A program made the translations under genes and the position numbers. Shown piece after piece: positions 1 through 7,543 of a stretch of 24,286 nucleotides of DNA. Numbering within the stretch: position 1 is the first letter of the stretch; each line of letters begins with the position of its first letter. The notes beneath the pieces are model-generated. The model worked only from the letters and a program-made list of their open reading frames with translations, ran no database searches and was not told the DNA's origin. Source of the DNA: Candidatus Omnitrophica bacterium UBA5776 (GTDB taxonomy: Bacteria > Omnitrophota > Gorgyraeia > Gygaellales > Profunditerraquicolaceae); the NCBI GenBank assembly GCA_002418595.1, contig DIEK01000087.1:1-24286 (forward strand). The letters run 5' to 3'.

Positions 1-525
1 CGGGCTTTGGAGGCCGTCGTCCCCTGGCTGGACGCGGCCAACGTGGATATAAAGTTTTTCAGGGAGGCCTCATACCGCCAACACTGCGGGGCGGCGCTGG
101 GACCGGTCCTGGAATCGGTGCGCCTGATGAAAAAGCTCGGCATCTGGGTGGAACTTACCACGCTGTTGATACCGGGTTTGAACGATTCCAGGGAGGAACT
201 CGAAGGGCTGGCGGGGTTTATCGCTTCTCTCGACCGCAATATACCCTGGCATATCTCGCGGTTCCATCCGGATTATAAATTCAGCGCATTTCAATCCACC
301 CCGGAGCCGCTTGTGAGAGAGGCGGTGGAGACCGGTAAGCGGGCCGGGCTTCCTTATGTTTACGCCGGCAACGTCTCGGGCTGGGGCGCAGATACGCATT
401 GTCATAATTGCCGGGAGCTTTTGATAAAAAGGGAAGTATTCCATATCCGGAATTGCGGGATGCATAACGGGAAATGCCGTTTTTGCGGGGAGACGATCCC
501 GGGGGTATTCGCCGGGGGATGGTAG
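1..525 (+). CDS. amrS: AmmeMemoRadiSam system radical SAM enzyme, C-terminal part (5' end missing)
   Basis: The reading frame is open from the first base, so the N-terminus with the radical SAM CxxxCxxC motif lies outside the window. The visible 175 residues match the C-terminal half of AmrS (formerly filed as a pyruvate formate-lyase activase-like protein): the WHISRFHP segment, then a cysteine-rich tail reading CHNC, CGMHNGKC and FCGETIPG, which is the characteristic ending of the family. AmrS belongs to a conserved trio with AMMECR1 and Memo homologues; its radical SAM chemistry is not something this fragment can reveal. No AMMECR1 or Memo gene follows, so any partners must be upstream or elsewhere. 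The next gene starts 31 bases downstream. Family assignment is firm; the exact substrate is unknown. Confidence 0.85.
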   Translation, partial: RALEAVVPWLDAANVDIKFFREASYRQHCGAALGPVLESVRLMKKLGIWVELTTLLIPGLNDSREELEGLAGFIASLDRNIPWHISRFHPDYKFSAFQSTPEPLVREAVETGKRAGLPYVYAGNVSGWGADTHCHNCRELLIKREVFHIRNCGMHNGKCRFCGETIPGVFAGGW

Positions 526-556
526 TGAACTGCATATACAACAGAAAGGCTGTGGA

Positions 557-3250
557 GTGATCGCTGAAGTTAAATGGTGGCAGAAAGACGCCGTCGATAC
601 GGCCAGGGAACTCGGGACGGATCTGAATAAAGGGCTTTCCCTGCAGGCAGCCGGCGACCGTTTGCGCGAATACGGGCCCAACGAATTGAAGGAAGCCGAG
701 CACGATTCGGCGTTTGAGATTTTCATCGCTCAGTTCAAGAGTTTCATCATCTGGGTGCTGATCGCGGCCGCGGTCATATCCGGTTTTTTGAACGAGTGGG
801 GCGACGCGCTGGCAATACTGGCGGTGGTGGTATTGAACGCTTTTCTCGGATTCCTGCAGGAATACCGCGCGGAGAAGTCCCTGGCGGCGTTGAAGAAAAT
901 GTCCAGCCCGGTATCCCGCATAATACGCAGCGGCGTGCGCGGAATGATCCCTTCCCGCGATCTGGTCCCGGGAGACCTGATCGAGATAGAGGCGGGGGAT
1001 AATCTGCAGGCGGACTGCCGTGTTTGCTGGATTACGCGTAATTTCGCGGTTCAGGAAGCCAGTCTCACCGGGGAGTCGCTACCGGTAAACAAGACCGAAC
1101 TTCCTTTGAATATAGCCGATGCCGGCTTGGCCGACAGGGCAAATATGGTCTACATGGGGACATCCGTGGTGGCGGGCAAAGCCAGAGCGCTGGTGGTCAA
1201 CACCGGGATGAGCACCGAGCTCGGCAGGATAGCCGGTATGATACAGCAGCAGGCCGCGGAACAGACGCCTTTGCAGCGCAAACTGGAAGAGTTCGGCAGG
1301 TGGATAGTATATATTTGTTTCGCGCTGGTGGGTATCGTTTTTATCCTGGAAATGCTGCGCGGCGGAAGGATGCTGGATGTCTTTCTTACCGCGGTCAGCC
1401 TCGCAGTGGCGGCCATTCCGGAAGGACTGCCGGCGGTGGTCACAGTGGCTTTGGCCCTCGGTGTGCAGCGTATGGTCAAACGCAATGCTTTGATCAGGAA
1501 GCTTCCTTCGGTGGAGACGCTGGGCTGCGCCACGGTTATCTGCACAGATAAAACCGGGACCTTGACCAGAAATGAAATGACCGTACAACGCGTGGCGTTT
1601 CCGGGCCGCGTATTCTCGGTGGAGGGCAGCGGATATTCCTCCGCGGGGGATTTTCTACTGGACGGCAGGAAGATAAATCCTCTCGATTTTCCGGAGTTGA
1701 AAAAGGCGCTGCTCTGCGGCGTCCTTTGCAACGGCGCCGAGCTGGTTTTCTCTTCCGGCAGGACCAGCGTTGTCGGAGATCCTACCGAGGGCGCGATATT
1801 GGTCGCGGCGGCGAAAATGGGGATCGATAAATCGGCGCTGGAAAAAGAGTTCCCTTTCGTGGAAGAGATCCCTTTCGACCCGAAACGCAAGAAAATGAGT
1901 CTGGTGCGCAGGCAGGGGGACGGATTTGCCGTCTTCGCCAAGGGGGCCCCGGATGTGCTTATCGGGGACTGCTCGGAGATCGAAGAGAACGGGGTCAGGC
2001 GCAGGCTTTCTCCGGAAGAGAAGAAACGGATACTGGAGCTGAACGACAGCCTGGCTGACGGCGCGATGCGCGTCCTGGCCGTCGCCTACCGCCCTTTAGA
2101 CGGCAGGCCGGAGGATTATAACCCGGATTTTATAGAGCGTTATCTTGTTTTTTGCGGGCTGATTGCCATGATGGACCCTCCCCGCCCGGAGGCGGCTGAG
2201 GCGGTGTCCAGATGCAGAAGGGCCGGCATACGCACCGTTATGATCACCGGTGATCATAAGAATACCGCCGTGGCGGTGGCGCGCAGTCTCGGATTTTTCG
2301 ATTCCGGTTCCGGCGCTTTGAGCGGAGAGGAACTGGACCTTCTTCCCGAAAATGAGTTCTCCGCCCGCGTGGAGAATATCGCGGTATATGCCAGGGTCTC
2401 TCCGGAGCATAAACTACGGATTGTGCGGGCCTGGCGCGGCCGCGGCGAGATCGTCGCCATGACCGGAGACGGAGTCAACGACGCCCCCGCGGTAAAGGAA
2501 GCCGACATCGGGGTGGCCATGGGGATTACCGGCACGGATGTTACCAAAGAGGTTTCCGACATGGTCGTTACCGACGACAATTTCTCTTCTATAGTCGCCG
2601 CGGTGGAGGAAGGGCGCGGCATATACGGTAACATCCGCAAGTTCATACATTATCTGCTTTCCTGCAATACGGGGGAAATTATGGTCATGTTCGCGGCTTC
2701 CCTCTTCGGTCTGCCGGTGCCGCTTTTGCCGATACACATACTCTGGGTTAACCTGGTAACGGACAGCCTGCCTGCCCTGGCGCTGGGGGTGGAGCCCGTA
2801 GAGCGGGACGTCATGTCCAGGCCTCCGCGCGATCCGCAGGAAAAGATAATCGACGGCGGGCGTCTTAAGCTGATGCTTTTCCAGGGGGGGCTTATAGCTT
2901 TTTGCAGCCTCGCCGCTTTTGTCTTCGAGCTGTTCGTCCGTAAACAGGGTTTAATGGCGGCCCGGACCGCGGCCTTTATCGTGCTTTCCTGCAGCCAGCT
3001 CTTTCATGCCTTCAACTGCCGCAGCATGGAGCGTCCGGTATTCTCGCTCGGCATATTCTCCAACGTCAAGCTGGCGGCGGCGGTGCTGGTCTCTTTCCTG
3101 CTTTTGCTGGCGGCGGTATACATGCCGTTCTTCTCCGACATCTTCAGCGTTTCTTCGCCGGATCTTTCGGACTGGGCCGTTATGGTGGTCCTTTCCTCCT
3201 TACCGTTATGGTGCGTGGAATTGATGAAGAAGGTGCGCGGCCGGCAATAG
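557..3250 (+). CDS. Cation-transporting P-type ATPase, probably Ca2+ (SERCA-like, P2A)
   Basis: An 897-residue P-type ATPase of full length. It carries TGES at 171-174 (actuator domain), PEGLP at 288-292 in M4, DKTGTLT with the phosphorylated Asp at 331, and TGDGVND at 636-642. Residues matching SERCA Ca2+ ligands are present: E289 in M4, N704 and E707 in M5 (NTGE), and N732, T735, D736 in M6 (WVNLVTD). The E707-N732 spacing of 25 equals that in SERCA (E771-N796). This supports Ca2+ export from the cytoplasm, with both sites possibly occupied, though Mn2+ or another divalent ion cannot be excluded. The GTG start is chosen because AGAAAGG lies about eight bases upstream. The stop codon sits in the loop of a GC-rich inverted repeat. 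Confidence 0.93.
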   Translation: MIAEVKWWQKDAVDTARELGTDLNKGLSLQAAGDRLREYGPNELKEAEHDSAFEIFIAQFKSFIIWVLIAAAVISGFLNEWGDALAILAVVVLNAFLGFLQEYRAEKSLAALKKMSSPVSRIIRSGVRGMIPSRDLVPGDLIEIEAGDNLQADCRVCWITRNFAVQEASLTGESLPVNKTELPLNIADAGLADRANMVYMGTSVVAGKARALVVNTGMSTELGRIAGMIQQQAAEQTPLQRKLEEFGRWIVYICFALVGIVFILEMLRGGRMLDVFLTAVSLAVAAIPEGLPAVVTVALALGVQRMVKRNALIRKLPSVETLGCATVICTDKTGTLTRNEMTVQRVAFPGRVFSVEGSGYSSAGDFLLDGRKINPLDFPELKKALLCGVLCNGAELVFSSGRTSVVGDPTEGAILVAAAKMGIDKSALEKEFPFVEEIPFDPKRKKMSLVRRQGDGFAVFAKGAPDVLIGDCSEIEENGVRRRLSPEEKKRILELNDSLADGAMRVLAVAYRPLDGRPEDYNPDFIERYLVFCGLIAMMDPPRPEAAEAVSRCRRAGIRTVMITGDHKNTAVAVARSLGFFDSGSGALSGEELDLLPENEFSARVENIAVYARVSPEHKLRIVRAWRGRGEIVAMTGDGVNDAPAVKEADIGVAMGITGTDVTKEVSDMVVTDDNFSSIVAAVEEGRGIYGNIRKFIHYLLSCNTGEIMVMFAASLFGLPVPLLPIHILWVNLVTDSLPALALGVEPVERDVMSRPPRDPQEKIIDGGRLKLMLFQGGLIAFCSLAAFVFELFVRKQGLMAARTAAFIVLSCSQLFHAFNCRSMERPVFSLGIFSNVKLAAAVLVSFLLLLAAVYMPFFSDIFSVSSPDLSDWAVMVVLSSLPLWCVELMKKVRGRQ

Positions 3251-3262
3251 CCGGAGCGCGCG
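3235..3262 (+). terminator. GC-rich hairpin spanning the ATPase stop codon (possible terminator)
   Basis: The arms GCGCGgCCGGC and GCCGGaGCGCG pair with one internal mismatch around an AATA loop that contains part of the TAG stop. A T-run does not follow, so this is not a canonical intrinsic terminator. It may slow polymerase or protect the 3' end. Confidence 0.35.
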
Positions 3263-3322
3263 CCCCTTCGGCCGTCGCCCAGGAACGCAGTCTTTCCCGC
3301 GAGGTTCCTTTTAAGAAAATAG

Positions 3323-3352
3323 TTTACTAAGGAGTTCCTTTACTGGTAGAAT
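3323..3352 (+). promoter_or_regulatory. Candidate promoter of the sufCB operon with flanking direct repeats
   Basis: TTTACT (3323-3328) and TAGAAT (3347-3352) are separated by 18 bases, a moderate sigma70-type match, about 40 bases before sufC. The 8-mer GTTCCTTT occurs at 3304-3311 and again exactly 30 bp later at 3334-3341, three helical turns apart and bracketing the -35 region, as an operator or activator pair might. The rest of the 142-base gap shows nothing recognisable. Confidence 0.4.
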
Positions 3353-3392
3353 AAAGCGAGCCGGCGAGCCGGTCATACAAAGGAAGATCATT

Positions 3393-4121
3393 ATGATGCT
3401 TGAAGTTAAAAACGTAAGCGTGGAAGTATCCGGCCGGCTCATCCTTCAGGGCGTGGATATGCATATACGCAAGGGGGAAGTGGTTGTGCTGTTTGGGCCG
3501 AACGGCAGCGGCAAGAGCACGCTGCTTAAGACGATAATGGGATTCGAGGGGTATAAAGTGATCTCCGGAGAGATCCTTCTGGGAGAGACCAGGATAGACG
3601 GGCTTCCCGTGGAAGAAAGAGTGAAGCTCGGTCTCGGGTTGATGTATCAGCATCCTCCGCAGGTCAGGGGCGTCAAGCTTGCCCAGATCGCCGGCCGTCT
3701 GAGCGGCAATGCCGGGTTGATAAAGGAGATGTCGGAAAGGCTTTCCCTTTCTTCGCATCTATCCAGGGATATAAACATGGGGTTTTCCGGCGGGGAGATG
3801 AAACGTTCGGAACTTTTTCAACTGATCCTGCAGGATCCCGGCCTGCTCCTTCTCGACGAGCCGGAGTCGGGCGTGGATCTGGAGAACATTTCGGTCATGG
3901 GTAAAGTGCTGGATGGGTATCTCAAGGAAGAAGGTAAGTCGGCCCTGATCATAACCCATACCGGTTATATCCTGGATTATATAAACGCCAGGAAAGGCTG
4001 CGTGATGATAGACGGGAAGATGTGGTGCGTGGGCAGGCCGAAAGAGATATTCGAGAACATAAGGGAACGCGGATACGACAAATGCATGGGATGCGATGAT
4101 AGAGCACAATCGGCAAGATAA
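3393..4121 (+). CDS. sufC: Fe-S cluster assembly ATPase, SufC-like (SmsC type)
   Basis: A 242-residue ABC ATPase with Walker A GPNGSGKST at 35-43, Q-loop Q86, signature FSGGE at 131-135, Walker B LLLLDEPESGVD at 151-162 and switch H189. The VISGEI, YQHPPQ and INARKGCVMIDGK stretches are SufC-like rather than transporter-like, and a SufB-like gene follows directly. SufC powers conformational change in the SufB scaffold during Fe-S assembly in the cytoplasm. Two ATGs are adjacent (3393 and 3396) behind AAAGGAAG; the first is given. A C-terminal C231-M-G-C234 pair lies just before the region overlapping sufB by 26 bases, suggesting translational coupling. There is no sufD, sufS or sufU nearby, which fits the reduced SufBC (SMS-like) layout. 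Confidence 0.92.
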   Translation: MMLEVKNVSVEVSGRLILQGVDMHIRKGEVVVLFGPNGSGKSTLLKTIMGFEGYKVISGEILLGETRIDGLPVEERVKLGLGLMYQHPPQVRGVKLAQIAGRLSGNAGLIKEMSERLSLSSHLSRDINMGFSGGEMKRSELFQLILQDPGLLLLDEPESGVDLENISVMGKVLDGYLKEEGKSALIITHTGYILDYINARKGCVMIDGKMWCVGRPKEIFENIRERGYDKCMGCDDRAQSAR

Positions 4122-5199
4122 TCTGGAGGGTCGCGACCGCGATACCATCGTTTCCACGGGAATGGATTTCTCCGAGAAGGAACGCTCGGGAAGTTTCCTG
4201 CAGCAGGACTCAGGGCTGATGTTCGCCCGGTCCCTTTCAGACGGCCTGGAGATAATGGAGATCAAGGAAGCATTGGAAAAAGACCCGGAGGCCGCCGGTT
4301 ATTTCGGCGCTAATTTCCGTTCCACGGGCAGGGATTTCGACAGAGAGACTGAAGGCGGATATTTCATCAGGGTCAAGCGCGGCCATACGATAGAATTCCC
4401 GGTGCAGGCCTGCCTTTTTCTAAAACAACAGGGGTTCAGGCAGAAGGTGCACAACCTGATCGTAGTGGAAGAGGGCGCCAAGGCCTACATAATAACCGGG
4501 TGTTCCGCCTCCCACTCCGCTTCCGAAGGCATGCATATGGGCATATCGGAATTTTTCGTGCACAACGGAGCATATCTTAATTTTACCATGATCCATTCCT
4601 GGCAGGAGAGCGTCAGCGTGAAGCCGGTGAGCATCGCTTCCGTCGGGGAAGAGGCGGTGTTTATCTCGAATTACGTCTGTCTGAAACCGGTGCGCGACAT
4701 CACTATGTATCCCACGGCTCTTTTGCACGGCAGAAAGGCGCGGACGAGCTTTAATTCCATAATACTTTCGCATCCCGGTTCCCTGCAGGACGTCGGATCC
4801 CGCGTTGCGCTGCAGGCCGAGGAGACGCAGGCGGAGATCATCTCGAGGGCGGTCAGCCTGGGCGGAAAGGTGGTGGCCCGCGGGCATATCAAGGCCGCCG
4901 CCCGTAACGTCAAAGGTCACCTGGAATGCCGGGGCCTGATACTGCCGGAACAGGGGAGCATTTACGCGATACCGGAGATGGAGACCGATTACCGCGATGT
5001 GGATCTTTCGCATGAAGCCGCCATCGGCAGGATCAACAAGGACGAAATCGAATACCTGCGTTGCCGCGGGCTCTCTCCCCGGGAGGCGCAGTCGCTGATC
5101 GTGCGCGGATTCATGGATGTCGGTGTGCTGGGCCTGCCGGACAAGCTGAAGGCGGAGATAGAAGAGTTGGAAAACAGCACGCTGAAAGCGGGACTGTAA
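4096..5199 (+). CDS. sufB: Fe-S cluster assembly scaffold, SufB-like (SmsB type)
   Basis: A 367-residue SufB/SufD-family protein, shorter than the roughly 495-residue E. coli SufB, with most of the shortening before the beta-helix core. The end is strongly conserved: GHLECRGL, where C278 aligns by context with the assembly cysteine of SufB (E. coli C405), and DLSHEAAIGRI, where H306 and E307 match the HEA motif containing E. coli H433/E434. An LRCRGLSPREAQ helix and a FMDV segment follow, as in the family. It would act with the overlapping SufC as a homo-SufB complex, since no SufD paralogue is present. The start overlaps sufC; an internal M23 is a possible alternative but has no better ribosome site. 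Assignment to the family is firm; the SMS label is an inference from context. Confidence 0.9.
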   Translation: MIEHNRQDNLEGRDRDTIVSTGMDFSEKERSGSFLQQDSGLMFARSLSDGLEIMEIKEALEKDPEAAGYFGANFRSTGRDFDRETEGGYFIRVKRGHTIEFPVQACLFLKQQGFRQKVHNLIVVEEGAKAYIITGCSASHSASEGMHMGISEFFVHNGAYLNFTMIHSWQESVSVKPVSIASVGEEAVFISNYVCLKPVRDITMYPTALLHGRKARTSFNSIILSHPGSLQDVGSRVALQAEETQAEIISRAVSLGGKVVARGHIKAAARNVKGHLECRGLILPEQGSIYAIPEMETDYRDVDLSHEAAIGRINKDEIEYLRCRGLSPREAQSLIVRGFMDVGVLGLPDKLKAEIEELENSTLKAGL

Positions 5200-5212
5200 A
5201 GCGGGGGAAGGG

Positions 5213-6157
5213 ATGCTCAAACCAAAAGTTGCGGTCATCGGCTGCGGCAACGTCGGCATGCGCTACGCCCACAGTCTTATGATCGGAGGAGCGGCCAGGT
5301 CGATCGTGATTGTCGACGTCGACGTAGAACGCGCGGAAGGAGAGGTTCTCGATCTTTCCAGCGGCATGCCGTATATCGTTTCCCCGATAGAGGTCTCTTC
5401 CGGGACATACGCGGATATCGCGGGATCGGACCTGGTGGTGATTACCGCCGGGCGCAAGCAAAGCCCGGGCCAGACGCGCATGGCGCTGGCGAAGGACAAC
5501 GTGGATCTTTTCCGCCGGATCGTCCCCGAGATAGTAAAACACGCCCCAGACGCGGTTCTCCTTGTTGTTTCCAATCCGGTGGATGTGTTGTCTTACGCCG
5601 CGTATAAATTCTCCGGCAGGCCTTCCGGGAAGGTGATAGGTTCCGGCACGGTGCTGGATTCCGGCAGGCTGCGCTGGCTGCTTTCATGCCATTGCGGGGT
5701 CGACGCGCGCAACATTCACGCTTACATGCTGGGGGAGCACGGGGACAGCGAGTTCCCTGTCTGGAGCCGCGCTATGATCGGCGGGATATTGCTGGATGAA
5801 TACTGTCCGGTCTGCGGAAAATGCGACCGCGGGGACCTGCTGGAAAAAATATCGGAGGAAGTGCGCACTTTCGCTTACAAGGTCATCGAGCGCAAAGGGG
5901 AGACTTCCTACGGTATCGGGCTCGCCCTGGTGCGTATCACCCAGGCCGTCCTGCACGACCAGAATTCCGTGTTGCCGGTCGGCTGCCTCGTTGCGGATTA
6001 TTACGGCATCAATGACGTCTATATGAGTCTCCCGGCGGTGGTGAATCGTTCCGGATTGCGGCAGATCCTCAGGCCCAGGCTTAACGACGTGGAGATCGGC
6101 TTGTTGAAGAAGTCGGCCGCGGAGATAAGAAACGTGCTGGACGAGTGCGGCTTATGA
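5213..6157 (+). CDS. ldh: L-lactate dehydrogenase
   Basis: A 314-residue NAD-dependent LDH/MDH-family enzyme reducing pyruvate to lactate. It has the Rossmann GCGNVG at 10-15, then the substrate loop with Q83 (the pyruvate-specifying Gln; malate dehydrogenases have Arg here) and R89. The LDSGRLR stretch carries D149, and the catalytic His is H176 in GEHGDSEFPVWS. The CPVCGKC stretch at 198-204 resembles a segment I recall from Thermotoga LDH, so it is a lineage trait rather than an added domain. The ATG follows GGGGGAAGGG. The gene sits 13 bases after sufB and overlaps the next gene by ATGA, so it is probably co-transcribed. Its place between Fe-S assembly and superoxide reductase is odd for a fermentation enzyme. 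Confidence 0.92.
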   Translation: MLKPKVAVIGCGNVGMRYAHSLMIGGAARSIVIVDVDVERAEGEVLDLSSGMPYIVSPIEVSSGTYADIAGSDLVVITAGRKQSPGQTRMALAKDNVDLFRRIVPEIVKHAPDAVLLVVSNPVDVLSYAAYKFSGRPSGKVIGSGTVLDSGRLRWLLSCHCGVDARNIHAYMLGEHGDSEFPVWSRAMIGGILLDEYCPVCGKCDRGDLLEKISEEVRTFAYKVIERKGETSYGIGLALVRITQAVLHDQNSVLPVGCLVADYYGINDVYMSLPAVVNRSGLRQILRPRLNDVEIGLLKKSAAEIRNVLDECGL

Positions 6158-6864
6158 GGATATTCGATGTTTCTTTTACCGGCGGCATGGAAAGGACTTC
6201 CTGCGTTAGGAGTTTTCGTTTCGACTGCGCGGAGAAGATTGATTTCCTTCCCGGGCAGTTCCTGAAACTTATTTTCGATGAGGCGGCCCCGGAGAACGGG
6301 GAATTGAACAAATACCTTTCTTTTTCCTGTTCTCCCCACCGCGGGTACATTGAGGTGACGAAAAAGCTGACCGGGAGCGGGTTTTCCCTGCGCCTGCAGG
6401 CGCTTAAAACCGGAGAGAAAGTCAAACTGCAGGCGCCGATGGGCCGCTGCACGCTCAACCCGGAATACTCCCGGGTGGGTTTTATCTGCGGAGGCATCGG
6501 CATAACCCCGGTGATCTCGATGATAGATTATATGGCATACAAGGGATTCCCGGCGGACGCCGTTCTTTTCTATTCCAACAGGACCGCCGAAGAAACGGCG
6601 TTCAAACGAGACCTGGACCTCTGGAAAACTGGTAACGACCGGTTAAAGGTGCACTATGCGGTTACCGACTGCCGGCCGCCGGAGGAAGACTGTTTTTATG
6701 GGCGGATAGACCGCGCTTTCATAGAAGAGCGCGACCCGTTATTCAAGGAGAGAACGGTATTCATCTTCGGGCCTCCCGTCATGGTAACGGAAATGAGAGG
6801 GATTTGTTCGCAGATCGGGTGCCTCGGAAGCAACATTAAAAGCGAAGGTTTCACCGGCTATTGA
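6154..6864 (+). CDS. FAD/NAD(P)-binding oxidoreductase, ferredoxin-reductase family
   Basis: A 236-residue protein with an N-terminal flavin-binding barrel (YLSFS at 54-58, the position of the usual RxYS motif) and a C-terminal pyridine-nucleotide domain (GGIGITP at 113-119, FGPPVMV at 205-211). There is no clear cluster-binding cysteine motif, so unlike dihydroorotate dehydrogenase electron-transfer subunits it probably carries only flavin. It would move electrons between NAD(P)H and a small carrier such as rubredoxin or ferredoxin. ATG 6154 overlaps the LDH stop as ATGA and is preferred over an in-frame GTG nine bases upstream. The superoxide reductase gene begins 16 bases after its end, making a role as electron donor in that pathway plausible but unproven. 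Confidence 0.8.
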   Translation: MRIFDVSFTGGMERTSCVRSFRFDCAEKIDFLPGQFLKLIFDEAAPENGELNKYLSFSCSPHRGYIEVTKKLTGSGFSLRLQALKTGEKVKLQAPMGRCTLNPEYSRVGFICGGIGITPVISMIDYMAYKGFPADAVLFYSNRTAEETAFKRDLDLWKTGNDRLKVHYAVTDCRPPEEDCFYGRIDRAFIEERDPLFKERTVFIFGPPVMVTEMRGICSQIGCLGSNIKSEGFTGY

Positions 6865-6880
6865 AGAAGGAGGCGTGAAA

Positions 6881-7276
6881 ATGACTTTGATGAAAGACCT
6901 GTTCCAGAATGCGGATTGGAAAACGGAAAAACACGTTCCGGCCATAGATTTGCCTCTTCAGGCCTCTAAAGACGGGACATTCGAGATAATCGTGACGGTT
7001 GGCAGGCAGATTCCGCATCCAAATACTTCAGCTCATCATATCGCTTATATAGAGGTGTATTTCCTTCCGCAGGGCGAGAAATTCCCTTACCAGGCCGCCA
7101 GGTGCGAATTCCCAGCGCACGGGGCCTCTACCCAGGGGGCGGACACCAGCGGAGTATATTCTCTCCCCGAGGCAAGGGTCAAGATAAAAACAGAGAAGCC
7201 CGGCACGGTGGTAGCCTGCGCTTATTGTAATATCCACGGGCTCTGGGAGAATTCGGCTGTATTGACTATCGGCTGA
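6881..7276 (+). CDS. sor: Superoxide reductase (neelaredoxin type, single iron centre)
   Basis: A 131-residue superoxide reductase reducing superoxide to peroxide without releasing O2. All five expected iron ligands are visible: H18 in EKHVP, H46 and H52 in HPNTSAHH, and C116 and H119 in CAYCNIHG. E16-K17 match the Glu-Lys pair near the active site. The spacings (46-52 and 116-119) equal those of Pyrococcus furiosus SOR (41-47 and 111-114). It lacks the N-terminal rubredoxin-like desulforedoxin domain of 2Fe-SORs. ATG 6881 is chosen over in-frame GTG 6875 because GAAGGAGG ends seven bases before the ATG. It closes the sufC-sufB-ldh-reductase-sor run; rubredoxin, its usual electron donor, is encoded at 9985. 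Confidence 0.94.
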   Translation: MTLMKDLFQNADWKTEKHVPAIDLPLQASKDGTFEIIVTVGRQIPHPNTSAHHIAYIEVYFLPQGEKFPYQAARCEFPAHGASTQGADTSGVYSLPEARVKIKTEKPGTVVACAYCNIHGLWENSAVLTIG

Positions 7277-7543
7277 GATTTTCGTGCCGGCGGTTGATCA
7301 AAACGGGATGATTGCCTGTAAGCTTTAGGGAGGTTGCCGGAGCGATCGAGAATCAAAAAGGGGAATTTGATCCGCTGGAAATTCTCGACCGAGGCCTGAT
7401 CTCTCTTGGTTATTGTCGGGAAAGAAATAGCAGTAAATCCGCAGCCGCATATGCGCTGTGTACCGGCGACGCATCGGCTTCGCCGGAAAAATAGAGAAGC
7501 CGCTGGTTTCAGTGCGAAGGGTTTCTCTCCGGAGGGAAAAATT
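7277..7543 (+). other. Intergenic region with nested inverted repeats (possible structured leader)
   Basis: This 267-base gap has no convincing gene; the TTG-started 60-codon frame at 7312 has no ribosome site. TCGAGAAT (7346-7353) pairs with ATTCTCGA (7381-7388), and inside it TCAAA (7353-7357) pairs with TTTGA (7366-7370). A second hairpin, CCGGCGA (7463-7469) with TCGCCGG (7480-7486), is followed by five A residues, so it is not a + strand intrinsic terminator. No clear promoter hexamers were found. It may be a structured 5' leader of the TPR gene, but it matches no riboswitch class I can recognise. Confidence 0.3.

Noticed and set aside
5804..5824. CPVCGKC cysteine cluster inside lactate dehydrogenase as a novel metal site
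   Set aside because: A similar CxxCxxC-D stretch is, as I recall, present in Thermotoga LDH at the same place, so it looks like a lineage feature rather than an inserted domain.
7312..7494. Possible 60-codon gene in the gap before the TPR gene
   Set aside because: TTG start, no ribosome site, no recognisable features, and it runs through two inverted repeats.
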